From NCBI GenBank assembly GCA_017746715.1, contig JAGHZQ010000068.1, forward strand, positions 1 through 55,764: a DNA stretch of 55,764 bases, given 5' to 3'. This DNA is from Cyanobacteria bacterium SBLK. Its GTDB lineage: Bacteria; Cyanobacteriota; Cyanobacteriia; Cyanobacteriales; Spirulinaceae. Both the position numbers and the translations under genes were made by a program. Within the stretch, counting starts at the first letter, position 1. Each line of letters begins with the position of its first letter. The notes beneath the pieces are model-generated. The model made no database searches and was not told the origin of the DNA. It worked only from the letters and a program-made list of their open reading frames with translations. This document shows, one piece after another, positions 43,730 to 52,685 of this stretch.

Positions 43730-45328
43730 CTAGGATGCCAGTTGAACGGGTTCGGAAATGATTTCTTGCTCTGCCTTGTCTCGTTCGGTCTGAAATTCGG
43801 CCAATTGTGCTTCAATTTCATCCCGGACAATTTGACGATACTCGATGAAATGTTCGAGATTGGCACAATTGGCAATATAAGACATAAACACTCGCGGATT
43901 CTCTTTCCAAATCGAGAAGAGTTGCTGCCAAAATTGGATTCGCGTATCCCGTTTAAAACCCTGTCGCCAAACGATCGTTGCCAAAGCACGAACTTCAATG
44001 AGTTCTGGCATTTTAAACTTGGGTTTGTGGGGTTTGGGTTTCATTTGAATGTGATGGCGATAGACTCGTCCCAGATAGCGATGGGGTTCGTAGAGTTCCC
44101 AGAAACAGCGCACGTATTCCCGCGCTAAATCTTCAATCGGACGAGTGGGAATAAAATTCATTAAATTGGTTTGATTTCCGGCAACTTCCTTGGATTCTGC
44201 CAGCAGGCGACCTTCTTTTTTCAACCGATCCCATAGTGCCGTATTGGGGAGTGCTTGCAACATGCTAAACATGGCAAAAGGAATCGCCGTCGCTTCCACA
44301 AAGTTAATAATGCGATCGCCAGCCCCCGGTTTTTCTCCATCAAAACCAATAATAAATCCAGCCATTACCCGCAAGCCCGTGCGATTGAGTTTAAGAACGG
44401 CTTCTACAAGGGAATTACGAGTATTTTGAAACTTCTTCGTAAGGGCCAAACTATCGGTATCTGGTGTTTCAATTCCCATAAATACCGCACTGAAATTCGC
44501 CGCCATCATCAATTCCAAAAGTTCGTCATCCTGCGCTAAATCAACGGAGGCTTCAGTAATCAGACTAAAAGGATAACCTTTTTCTTTCATCCACGGCGCT
44601 AATTCTTTCAGCAACAATTTGACATTGCGTTTATTGCCGATAAAATTATCATCCACGACAAAAACCAAGCGCCGCCATCCCAGATCGTAGAGGGTTTGCA
44701 ATTCGGCAATTAATTGCGCGGGCGTTTTGGTGCGCGGCTTGCGCCCGTAGAGGACGATAATATCGCAGAATTCGCATTGAAACGGACAGCCTCGGGAGAA
44801 CTGCACTGACATATCTGTATACGCTGTTAAATCTAACAGATCGTACCGAGGGATCGGTGTTTTGGTCACATCGGGTTTATCCCCGTTGGCTCGAAAAATT
44901 CCCGAAGTCTCACCTCTTTCTAAGGCTTCCACAAACAAGGGTAGGGTAATTTCTCCCTCATCCAAAATTAAGAAATCAATACCTGCGTCTTTTGCGTACT
45001 CGGGAGTCGAAGTGACGTAGGGACCCCCCGCAGCTACAAGTTTTCCACGCCGTTTGGCTTCGCGAATGAGGGTCAGCATATCGTCACTCTGAACGATCAT
45101 TCCCGAAAGCAGCACTAAATCTGCCCATTCCCAATCTGCTTCGGTTTCCGCACAAATATTGCGATCGATGAGACGAAATTCCCACGTTTGCGGTAAAATA
45201 GCCGCGACTGTAATCAGCCCGAGGGGAGGAAGGGAGACTTTGCGACCAATCAGTTCTACAGCCTTGTCAAAAGACCAAAAAGATTTGGGAAAGAGCGGAT
45301 ATATAAGTAAAACTCGTAACTTTTTCAT
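43730..45328 (-). CDS. B12-binding radical SAM protein (DUF4070-type)
   Basis: 532 residues from ATG 45326-45328. An N-terminal cobalamin-binding-like domain (about 1-150) starts with KKLRVLLIYPLFPKSFWSFD. The radical SAM CxxxCxxC is C181, C185 and C188 in RGCPFQCEFCD. The core barrel follows to about 390, with a C-terminal region having the EPHRYLGRVYRHH stretch of DUF4070-like proteins. Many such enzymes methylate or rearrange unactivated carbons; the substrate here is unknown. It is divergent from the acyltransferase-like gene at 45440, sharing a 111-bp promoter gap. Confidence 0.85.
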   Translation of the reverse strand: MKKLRVLLIYPLFPKSFWSFDKAVELIGRKVSLPPLGLITVAAILPQTWEFRLIDRNICAETEADWEWADLVLLSGMIVQSDDMLTLIREAKRRGKLVAAGGPYVTSTPEYAKDAGIDFLILDEGEITLPLFVEALERGETSGIFRANGDKPDVTKTPIPRYDLLDLTAYTDMSVQFSRGCPFQCEFCDIIVLYGRKPRTKTPAQLIAELQTLYDLGWRRLVFVVDDNFIGNKRNVKLLLKELAPWMKEKGYPFSLITEASVDLAQDDELLELMMAANFSAVFMGIETPDTDSLALTKKFQNTRNSLVEAVLKLNRTGLRVMAGFIIGFDGEKPGAGDRIINFVEATAIPFAMFSMLQALPNTALWDRLKKEGRLLAESKEVAGNQTNLMNFIPTRPIEDLAREYVRCFWELYEPHRYLGRVYRHHIQMKPKPHKPKFKMPELIEVRALATIVWRQGFKRDTRIQFWQQLFSIWKENPRVFMSYIANCANLEHFIEYRQIVRDEIEAQLAEFQTERDKAEQEIISEPVQLAS

Positions 45329-45439
45329 AAAGGAAATATTCCGATTTTGAAGTTTAGACATTTTAACGGGAGCAATAACATAGTAGATTAAGATGTGTAA
45401 AATTTTCCACCGATCGAAAATTGATAATCGACAAAACAA

Positions 45440-46576
45440 ATGACTTTTAATAAATTTCAGATTAAGCCAGTTAAAACATCTATAGACCGAAAGATTTTTC
45501 TCGATGTTCCCGATATTGTTTATCGCGGTGACCCCAACTGGGTATCGCCACTTCGAGAGAGTATTGCCAACCAGCTAAGCGAGAATAATCCTTTTTCTCA
45601 GTACGGAGAATTTCAGGCGTTTATTGCCCTCTCGGACAGTTCGGAAGAACCATTAGGACGCATTGTAGCAGCAATCAATCAGCGCTTACTCGATCGCGAG
45701 ACGCGAAAAGTGGGTTTATTTGGCTATTTTGAATGCGTTGAGGATTTGGAGGTGGCACGATCGCTTCTCGATACAGCTTGCCAATGGTTGCGCGATCGCG
45801 GGATGGCAGTGGTGAGAGGACCGATCGATTTATCAACTCATAATAATTGTTTATTCTTAGTAGAGGGTTTCGACTCGCCTCCGGTGATGATGATGCCTTA
45901 CAATCCGCGCTATTATCCCGAATTTATCGAAAAGCTGAGTTGGCAAAAGGCAAAAGATGCATATGCCTACGAATTACCTCTCGATAAACCCTTAGATTAC
46001 AAATATGAAAAGGGTTATAAAATTGCCCTAAAATCTGGAATAACTTTCCGAAATTTGCGGACAAAAGGAAAAGAATTTGAGGAAGACGTTCGCGACCTTT
46101 ATCAACTTTTTACCACTGCTTTTACCAATAATTGGAGTTCTTCAGCTCGTACCGAAGAAGAATTTATGGCAGAGGCAAAGGATTTACAGCAGTTAGCAGA
46201 CCCCGATATTTTTATCATTGCTGAAGATCGAGGCAAAATGGTGGGGTTGTTTATGTGTTTGCCTGACTATAATATTGCCCTGAAGCACGTCAACGGTACG
46301 TTAAACCTTTGGGGAATTCTCAAATTTCTCTGGCATCGCCGCAACATTACGACAACGCGGACGATCGCAATCGGTTCTCTTCCCGAATATCGTCGTAAAA
46401 TGGTATCTTTAGCATTAATTTACTTGGGGAGGAAAGGAGGTATCGGCAAGAAAAGACCTTATACATGGTCGGAGCTCTCGTGGGTTTGGGAAGATAATTC
46501 CCCGTCGCGAAAAATTATTGAGGCGACCGGGGCAAAAATATATAAAACTTATCGAGTTTATGAAAAAGTCTTATGA
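45440..46576 (+). CDS. GNAT-fold acyltransferase-like protein
   Basis: 378 residues. It starts FKQ-like with FLDVPDIVYRGDPNWVSPLR, matching a family of GNAT-like proteins of about 370-380 residues sometimes found near lipid-synthesis genes (YghO-like). GRIVAAINQ, VVRGPIDLSTHNNCLFLVEG and a C-terminal ALIYLGRKGG pocket are family features. Acyl acceptor unknown. The stop overlaps the ATG of the next gene by four bases (ATGA), so the two are translationally coupled. Confidence 0.7.
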   Translation: MTFNKFQIKPVKTSIDRKIFLDVPDIVYRGDPNWVSPLRESIANQLSENNPFSQYGEFQAFIALSDSSEEPLGRIVAAINQRLLDRETRKVGLFGYFECVEDLEVARSLLDTACQWLRDRGMAVVRGPIDLSTHNNCLFLVEGFDSPPVMMMPYNPRYYPEFIEKLSWQKAKDAYAYELPLDKPLDYKYEKGYKIALKSGITFRNLRTKGKEFEEDVRDLYQLFTTAFTNNWSSSARTEEEFMAEAKDLQQLADPDIFIIAEDRGKMVGLFMCLPDYNIALKHVNGTLNLWGILKFLWHRRNITTTRTIAIGSLPEYRRKMVSLALIYLGRKGGIGKKRPYTWSELSWVWEDNSPSRKIIEATGAKIYKTYRVYEKVL

Positions 46577-47538
46577 AAGCATTTGTTACTGGAGTCAATG
46601 GATTTACGGGATCCCATTTAGCAAAACTGTTGTGCGATCGCGGCTACAAAGTCAAAGGTTTAGTTCGTAAATCCAGCAATTTATCCCGTTTGCAAAACTG
46701 CGACATCGAATTAATTTATGGCGATATTTGCGATCGTGATGTTTTAAAGAAAGCTCTTGAAGAGGTCGATTTGGTTTTTCACCTTGCCGCTTATGTAGAC
46801 TTGGGATTAGTGGATGAGGCGAAAATGGAACGGGTTAATGTGGAGGGGACTCGTGCTATTTTAGAGGTATCCAAAGCATCTGGAATAGCCAAGATGATTT
46901 ATTGCAGCACAATTGGCGTGTATGGGGATACGGGAGGTCAAATTATTGACGAAACATTTCAACGACAACAAAAAGATTTTTCCTCTGCTTACGATCGCAC
47001 GAAATACCAAGCGCAACAATTAGTCAATGAATTTTATCGACAGGGTTTACCTGTCGTTAGTGTCATGCCTGCTGGAATTCTCGGGCCCGACGATCCTCAT
47101 TTTGGTCCGATTATTAAACTTTTTTGTCTGGGGAAATTGAAGTTTTGGGTAGGAGGAGATCGCGTGACGGGAATCGTTCACGTAGACGATCTGGCAGATG
47201 CAATGATTTTAGCCGCTGAACAAAGCCGGTCGGGAGAGCATTATATTATTTCAACTGGAGAACTAAAAACGCGAGATATGTTTGCTTTGCTGGGTCAAAA
47301 AACAGGCATTGCTACACCTAAAGATTTACCAGAATTCATAGTCAGAATTATTGGTAATATTCTCGAGCCCATTGGCAGATTGTTCTCTTGGAATCCTCCG
47401 ATTGGCAAAGAAAGAGTTCATTATCTGTACGATCGCTGCGTTCGTATTGATGGTAGCAAAGCACGAGAAAAATTAGGTTGGCAACCGCGTTCTCTGGCAG
47501 AAACTTTACAGGATTCCATTCAGTCATCGGTAGGATAG
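46573..47538 (+). CDS. NAD-dependent epimerase/dehydratase (extended SDR)
   Basis: 321 residues. The Rossmann motif TGVNGFTGSHLA is at residues 6-17, the active-site Ser/Thr is in CSTIGVYGD and the YDRTKYQAQ (Y-x-x-x-K) pair is present. It resembles HpnA/3-beta-hydroxysteroid dehydrogenase-like members, which act on sugar or isoprenoid-lipid alcohols. Overlaps the preceding gene by four bases and is followed 25 bp later by the DevB-like gene. Confidence 0.85.
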   Translation: MKAFVTGVNGFTGSHLAKLLCDRGYKVKGLVRKSSNLSRLQNCDIELIYGDICDRDVLKKALEEVDLVFHLAAYVDLGLVDEAKMERVNVEGTRAILEVSKASGIAKMIYCSTIGVYGDTGGQIIDETFQRQQKDFSSAYDRTKYQAQQLVNEFYRQGLPVVSVMPAGILGPDDPHFGPIIKLFCLGKLKFWVGGDRVTGIVHVDDLADAMILAAEQSRSGEHYIISTGELKTRDMFALLGQKTGIATPKDLPEFIVRIIGNILEPIGRLFSWNPPIGKERVHYLYDRCVRIDGSKAREKLGWQPRSLAETLQDSIQSSVG

Positions 47539-47563
47539 TTAAAACGAACCCTTGCATCTCCTT

Positions 47564-48745
47564 ATGAATTTAAAATCCCGATGGACAACTCCCTTAATTG
47601 CGATTTGCTTATTCGCGATCGCGGGTGTGCCAATTTTTTTATTGTTGCGATCGGGATTTCGCCAACCCGTCGAACAAAGTTCGGCCAATTCAATCTCAAC
47701 CCTCGAACAAGAAGAAGTTATTTCTGCCTTGGGACGGATTCAACCTAAAGATAAAATTATTACTGTATCCGGTCCTTCAACATTTCCCAATGCACGGGTT
47801 GCTAGGCTGTTTGTCGAGGAAGGACAGCAGATTAAGCGCGGACAAACCATTGCCATTCTTGAAAATATTACCCAACTCAAGGCGGCTCTCGAACAAGCAA
47901 AAATTGATGCTAAATTAGTCCGAGCGAAATTAGAGCGCGTTCAAAGAGGCGATGCAAAACGAGGTCAAATTGCCGCACAAGAAGCAAGAATTGCTAACTT
48001 AGAAGCACAATTTCGTGGAGAAGTTGCCATTCAACAAGCACAAATCGATCGCTGGGAAGCAGAAGTGAGTCGAGTCAAAAACGAGTTTGATATTTTCGTT
48101 CCCCTTGCGGAGGATGGGGCAATTTCTCGCGAATATTTAAACCAAAGTCGCTTGCAATTAGAAGCCCTTGAAGAACAACTCGATACAGCTAAAGCCGTTC
48201 TTTATAAAATTAATGCAGCCTTTCCAGAACAAATTTTAGAGGCAAAAGCAACCCTCGATCAATTGCGAGAAGTTCGTCCCGTTGACGTTCGCATTGCACG
48301 CACGGAACTCGAGCGCGCGAACGCATTTGTTTCCCGCGCAGAAGCCGATCTTGCACTCGCTTACATTCGTTCTCCTCTTGATAGTCAAGTGTTAAAAATC
48401 AATACTTTTTCAGGAGAAAGTATTAGCAATAGTGGTATTGTCGAATTGGCTCAAACCGAGCAAATGTATGCGATCGCAGAAGTTTACGAAACTGACATTA
48501 CCAAAGTTCGCACAGGTCAAAAAGCCATTGTTTCTAGTAATATTTTTACACGAGAACTCCAAGGAATTGTAGAAGCAATCGGTTCGCAAATTGGTAAAAG
48601 AAATGTTATCAATAACGATCCAACGTTAGATATTGACGTGAGGGTGATTGAGGTTAAAATTCGCCTTAGTCCAGAAGATAGTCAACAAGTTTCTCGTTTT
48701 ATAAACTCACAAGTTGAAATCAAAATTTATCTCACAAATTCATAA
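47564..48745 (+). CDS. devB: DevB-type membrane fusion protein of an ABC exporter
   Basis: About 393 residues. A single N-terminal membrane helix (about residues 12-32) is followed by a VISALGRIQPKDKIITVSGP stretch and a long coiled coil (about 90-230, many Ala/Glu/Gln). The barrel-sandwich part resumes with LAYIRSPLDSQVLKI, as in DevB/HlyD proteins. ATG 47564 is chosen over TTG 47552. Six bases separate it from devC. It links inner-membrane DevCA to an outer-membrane TolC-like protein; a TolC-like gene exists at 18673 but is not adjacent. Confidence 0.85.
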   Translation: MNLKSRWTTPLIAICLFAIAGVPIFLLLRSGFRQPVEQSSANSISTLEQEEVISALGRIQPKDKIITVSGPSTFPNARVARLFVEEGQQIKRGQTIAILENITQLKAALEQAKIDAKLVRAKLERVQRGDAKRGQIAAQEARIANLEAQFRGEVAIQQAQIDRWEAEVSRVKNEFDIFVPLAEDGAISREYLNQSRLQLEALEEQLDTAKAVLYKINAAFPEQILEAKATLDQLREVRPVDVRIARTELERANAFVSRAEADLALAYIRSPLDSQVLKINTFSGESISNSGIVELAQTEQMYAIAEVYETDITKVRTGQKAIVSSNIFTRELQGIVEAIGSQIGKRNVINNDPTLDIDVRVIEVKIRLSPEDSQQVSRFINSQVEIKIYLTNS

Positions 48746-48751
48746 GATTTA

Positions 48752-49951
48752 ATGTTTAAACAATTAACAATTAACTTTCAAAAAATACCAATTGCGTGGT
48801 TACAACTCCAACATCAAAAAAGCCAAACCCTAGCTGCAATTCTTGGGATTGCTTTTAGTGTTGTTTTACTCTTCATGCAAATTGGTTTTTATTCTGCTTT
48901 TTTAGATAGTTTTATTCAACTTCCCCAAAGTTTTCAAGGAGAAATCTTTTTATTGAATACATGGTCGAGAGAGTTTCTCACCACTTTTACCTTTTCTTCC
49001 CGTCACCTCTATCAAACTCGAAAATTTCCCGAAGTTGAATCTGTTACCCCTATTTATCGAGGAATGGTTTTTTGGCGCAATCCTCTAGATAAAACTGTGT
49101 TTCATCGAGGAATTATGGTATTGGGTATTCCCCTAGATTCTAATGCGATCGCATTACCTGGAATTGCAGAAAATTTAGATCGGCTCAAAGCGGAGAAAAT
49201 GGTTCTCTTCGATCGCAAAGCACAACCGAATTTAGCTTATATTACCCGAGAATTTCAGGAGACAGGAGCAGCAATTTCCGAGATTTCCGTACCGGGATCG
49301 GGTTCGTTTCAAAAAATTCAGGTTAATGGATTATTTGAACTCGGTGCAAATACAACAATTGATGCAAGTTTGATTATGAGTCAATCGACGTTTTCTCAAA
49401 TTTTTCACCGCAACAAAAATAATATTGATTTAGGAGTCATTAAATTGAAGGAAGGCGTCGATCTTGATACTACGATTGAAAAACTCAAAAATTATTTACC
49501 TCCAGATATTAAAGTTTATTCTAAATCTGATTTTCTGGTTTATGTGAAAAACTATTACGAACATGGTACGGCAATGGGAATTATCTTTCGCTTTGCATTA
49601 ATTGGATCGATCGCTGTGGGAATTGTTATTTTATATCAAATTCTCTATCAGAAAGTTTCCAAACACTTACCTGAGTATGCTACCCTAAAAGCAATTGGTT
49701 ATAGTCATCAATCTTTAGTTACTATTGTTTTGGAGGAAGCATTTTTACTCGCATTTCTGGGATACATTCCGGGTTTAATTCTTTCTGTCTTGATCTATGA
49801 CTTTATTGCAAAGTCAACTGGCATGCCTGTCATTATGCAACTTAATACAGCATTAAGTGTCTTATTATTAACCTGTATCATTTGCTTAATTTCTGCTAGC
49901 TTTGCCGTACAAAAATTAAAAGAGGTCGATCCGGTTGAAATTTTCAGTTAA
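48752..49951 (+). CDS. devC: DevC-type ABC exporter permease
   Basis: 399 residues with a membrane helix near residues 30-52, a periplasmic domain (about 55-270) and three C-terminal helices. The FtsX segment LPEYATLKAIGYSHQSL and the VQKLKEVDPVEIFS ending are typical of DevC/MacB-type permeases. The N-terminal region PIAWLQLQHQKSQTLAAILG is DevC-like. It is 5 bp before the ATPase gene. Known DevBCA systems export glycolipids in heterocyst formers; substrates of homologues in other cyanobacteria are mostly unknown. Confidence 0.88.
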   Translation: MFKQLTINFQKIPIAWLQLQHQKSQTLAAILGIAFSVVLLFMQIGFYSAFLDSFIQLPQSFQGEIFLLNTWSREFLTTFTFSSRHLYQTRKFPEVESVTPIYRGMVFWRNPLDKTVFHRGIMVLGIPLDSNAIALPGIAENLDRLKAEKMVLFDRKAQPNLAYITREFQETGAAISEISVPGSGSFQKIQVNGLFELGANTTIDASLIMSQSTFSQIFHRNKNNIDLGVIKLKEGVDLDTTIEKLKNYLPPDIKVYSKSDFLVYVKNYYEHGTAMGIIFRFALIGSIAVGIVILYQILYQKVSKHLPEYATLKAIGYSHQSLVTIVLEEAFLLAFLGYIPGLILSVLIYDFIAKSTGMPVIMQLNTALSVLLLTCIICLISASFAVQKLKEVDPVEIFS

Positions 49952-49956
49952 AATCT

Positions 49957-51075
49957 ATGCTAACTACAAACGCTTTTAAAACCAATATTGTTGAAATCGA
50001 TTGCCTTAACCATTACTACCAAGAAGGCGGTCAAAGAAAGCAAGTTTTATTTGATGTCAATCTTGCCATTCAGTCTGGAGAAACATTACTTTTGACTGGA
50101 GAATCTGGATCGGGTAAAACAACATTACTTTCGTTAATTGGCTGTTTGCGCGCCGTGCAAGAAGGGAGTCTGAAAATTTTTAATCGAGAGTTATTTGGCA
50201 TTCAAGAAACACAATTATTTAAATTACGTCGTTATGTTGGCTATGTATTTCAACATTTCAACTTGTTAGACTTTATGACAGTCGGTCAAAATGTACAAAT
50301 TTCTCTAGAATTACAAGATGATTTTTCCTCTCAAAAGGCAAAGAAAATGAGTCGAGAAATTCTTGCAAAAGTAGGTTTAGAGGATAAATTCAGTTCCTAT
50401 CCAAGACAACTATCGGGAGGACAAAAACAGCGCGTCGCGATCGCTCGTGCTTTAGTTCATTCTCCTCCTTTGGTACTTGCAGATGAACCAACCGCAGCAT
50501 TAGATAGTCGCACGGGTTTAGAAGCAATTGAACTCATTCAAAGCCTCGCCCGAGAACAAGGAAGTGCTGTTTTAATTGTCACCCACGATCAGCGTATTTT
50601 CCACGTTGCCGATCGCATCATTCAATTAGAAGACGGTCGTTTAAAACGAGGCTATAGCGAAGAAGCAGCTCTTGGATTATCAGAATTAACCGAACGTGAA
50701 TTAAACCAGTTAGCTGAAAATTTTCACTTTAAAGTCCGTACTTATCAACCAGGGGAAATAATTCTTTATGAAGGCGATCGCGCCCCAGAATTCTACATTC
50801 TCATTCAAGGTAGCGTCGAAGTTTTTCAAGAATCGAAAAATGCTCGTAAAGTCGTTCTCAACCGACTTGAACGAGGTGATTACTTTGGAGAAATTGCGAT
50901 GTTGATGGGACGGCGATCGCAAGCCAATGTGCAAGTTATATCCAATATCCCAGCGAGAATTCTCATTATCAATCGCAAAGTCTTTCTCGATACGGTTTCC
51001 GACTCTGGATTAACAAAAGCCGTATTATTACAACAAATGTTACAACGGTTGAAAATGTCAGCGACTTTGAATTGA
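49957..51075 (+). CDS. devA: DevA-type ABC ATPase fused to a cyclic-nucleotide-binding domain
   Basis: 372 residues. The ATPase domain (1-235) has Walker A GESGSGKT (48-55), the signature LSGGQKQR (152-159) and Walker B LVLADEP (172-178). Residues about 257-368 form a CAP_ED/cNMP-binding module: FKVRTYQPGEIILYEGD, FYILIQGSVEVF and GEIAMLMGRRSQ. DevA proteins usually end at about 230-250 residues, so this is an extra sensor. In the phosphate-binding cassette the canonical Arg position appears to be Ser, with two Arg just before it (GRRSQANV). Binding of a true cyclic nucleotide is therefore uncertain. Confidence 0.88.
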   Translation: MLTTNAFKTNIVEIDCLNHYYQEGGQRKQVLFDVNLAIQSGETLLLTGESGSGKTTLLSLIGCLRAVQEGSLKIFNRELFGIQETQLFKLRRYVGYVFQHFNLLDFMTVGQNVQISLELQDDFSSQKAKKMSREILAKVGLEDKFSSYPRQLSGGQKQRVAIARALVHSPPLVLADEPTAALDSRTGLEAIELIQSLAREQGSAVLIVTHDQRIFHVADRIIQLEDGRLKRGYSEEAALGLSELTERELNQLAENFHFKVRTYQPGEIILYEGDRAPEFYILIQGSVEVFQESKNARKVVLNRLERGDYFGEIAMLMGRRSQANVQVISNIPARILIINRKVFLDTVSDSGLTKAVLLQQMLQRLKMSATLN

Positions 51076-51165
51076 TTGTTCTTCATCCCAATTCGAAAAA
51101 ATAGTTTACCATTCTTAAAATGGTATAATTATCAACCCCATTGAAAACAAGGAGAGAGTTCAAAC

Positions 51166-51675
51166 ATGACAGGATTACAAAACATAGCGATTGGTGGAGG
51201 CTGTTTTGCGATCGCTTTTGTCTTCAGCAGTTTTGTAGAATATTGGTTGCATCGATTGATGCACTATTCTCGACCTATTGGTAAGCGCCATCGCGATCAT
51301 CACAAGCGTAATGAAGGACAGGGCGTATTCTGGGAATTTAGAGATTATGTCAAAGGAGCATTAATTGCGATGTGCTTGCCCTTTCTCATTTCTCTTCCAG
51401 TAGGATTGGGTTGGTTTGTAGGCGCTTTGATTTATGCTGCTTTTTCTGCTTATGCTCATCAACTTCAACACGAAAATCCTACAAAATGTTTTTGGATGAA
51501 AATGCCCGTTCACTATGTTCACCATAAGTATAATCAATGGAATCATAATTTTGGTTTGGGGGTTGATTGGTGGGATTATGTTTTTGGGACTTATAAAGAA
51601 ACAGAGTGGCTCACTGACGAAGAATTAAGCCTAAATCAACCGCCAAAGAGTTATCTACAACTGCGTTGGTGGTAA
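51166..51675 (+). CDS. Sterol-desaturase/fatty-acid-hydroxylase family protein
   Basis: 169 residues, membrane-bound di-iron type. Histidine clusters are H29 and H33 (HRLMHY), H42, H45 and H46 (HRDHH), H98 and H102 (HQLQH), and H116, H119, H120 and H127 (HYVHHKYNQWNH), matching the eight-His pattern. Membrane segments lie at about 8-28 and 62-100. Hydroxylates or desaturates a lipid or carotenoid. A ribosome-binding site AAGGAGAGAG precedes ATG 51166. 90 bp after the ATPase gene, 40 bp before the next gene. Confidence 0.85.
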   Translation: MTGLQNIAIGGGCFAIAFVFSSFVEYWLHRLMHYSRPIGKRHRDHHKRNEGQGVFWEFRDYVKGALIAMCLPFLISLPVGLGWFVGALIYAAFSAYAHQLQHENPTKCFWMKMPVHYVHHKYNQWNHNFGLGVDWWDYVFGTYKETEWLTDEELSLNQPPKSYLQLRWW

Positions 51676-51715
51676 GTTTTTGGAATTTTTAAATTTTTGT
51701 ACTGGAGAATCAAAA

Positions 51716-52663
51716 ATGTCAGGGAGTGAAGTCAAAGCCGACGCTTGGATTAAAGAATACATCACGCCGTGGGATGTATACGAACATGGTGTTAAACAAC
51801 TGATTGCCTATAAAAAAACAGCTTTTCAGGAAATGTATATTATCGAAACGGGAGTTTATGGCAAAGGTTTAATCCTTGATGGGAAATGGCAGTCTTGTAG
51901 TGAGGATGAATTTCTTTATCATGAACCCCTGATTCATCCCGCTTTACTTTCTCATCAATCTCCCAAGACTGCTCTTGTTCTTGGAGGAGGAGAAGGGGCA
52001 ACAATTCGCGAGATTTTTCGTTGGAATACCATCGAACGAGTGGTTATGGTAGATATTGATGGGGAAGTTGTAGAAGCGTGCACAGAGCATCTCTCAGAAA
52101 TGCACCAAGGTGCGTTTGACGATCCTCGCTTAGAATTAGTCATTGGCGATGCATTAAAATATATCGATGAAACTCGAGAAAAATGGGATATTGTTGTTTC
52201 CGATCTTTCCGATCCCATTGAAGAAGGTCCATCTTTCCAACTCTTCACACAGGAATATTTTCAGCAAATTAAAGAGATTATGGCATCGGATGGCTTTTTT
52301 GTCGTTCAAGCAGGACCTGTAGCTATTGGAGAAATTAAATTACACGCTCGTTTGATTAATACTTTAAAAACAGTTTTTGCCAATGTTCTTTCTTATAATT
52401 CCCCTGTTCCTACTTATGCCGTCCCTTGGGGATTTGCGCTTGCTTCCGATCGCCCAATCGATACCCGTCCCGAGCCTGAAGCGGTCGATCGCTTATTAGC
52501 CGAAAAAACTAAAGGAGGCTTGAAACTGATTGATGGCGTTACTTATTTAGGATTAATACAAACCCCCAAATACGTCCGCGATGCGATCGCACAATATACA
52601 GAAGTTTATACCCTCAAAGAACCGCCAAAATTCTTTGGTAAAGGAGTAATTGGAGAAGCATGA
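51716..52663 (+). CDS. ACL5-like aminopropyltransferase (thermospermine/spermidine synthase family)
   Basis: 315 residues from ATG 51716, with GGAGA just upstream. The SAM/decarboxylated-SAM site is GGGEGA (90-95), where classical spermidine synthases have GGGDGA. The catalytic acidic pair is D163 and D166 in VSDLSDPIEEGPSFQLFT, and VVQAGPV follows. The E in GGGEG, the DP-E-GP-QL-T pattern and QAGP resemble plant ACL5 thermospermine synthases more than E. coli SpeE. Product not assignable without assays. Convergent with the aminotransferase (22 bp). Confidence 0.82.
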   Translation: MSGSEVKADAWIKEYITPWDVYEHGVKQLIAYKKTAFQEMYIIETGVYGKGLILDGKWQSCSEDEFLYHEPLIHPALLSHQSPKTALVLGGGEGATIREIFRWNTIERVVMVDIDGEVVEACTEHLSEMHQGAFDDPRLELVIGDALKYIDETREKWDIVVSDLSDPIEEGPSFQLFTQEYFQQIKEIMASDGFFVVQAGPVAIGEIKLHARLINTLKTVFANVLSYNSPVPTYAVPWGFALASDRPIDTRPEPEAVDRLLAEKTKGGLKLIDGVTYLGLIQTPKYVRDAIAQYTEVYTLKEPPKFFGKGVIGEA

Positions 52664-52685
52664 AGAATCCACTTTTTATCTTCAT

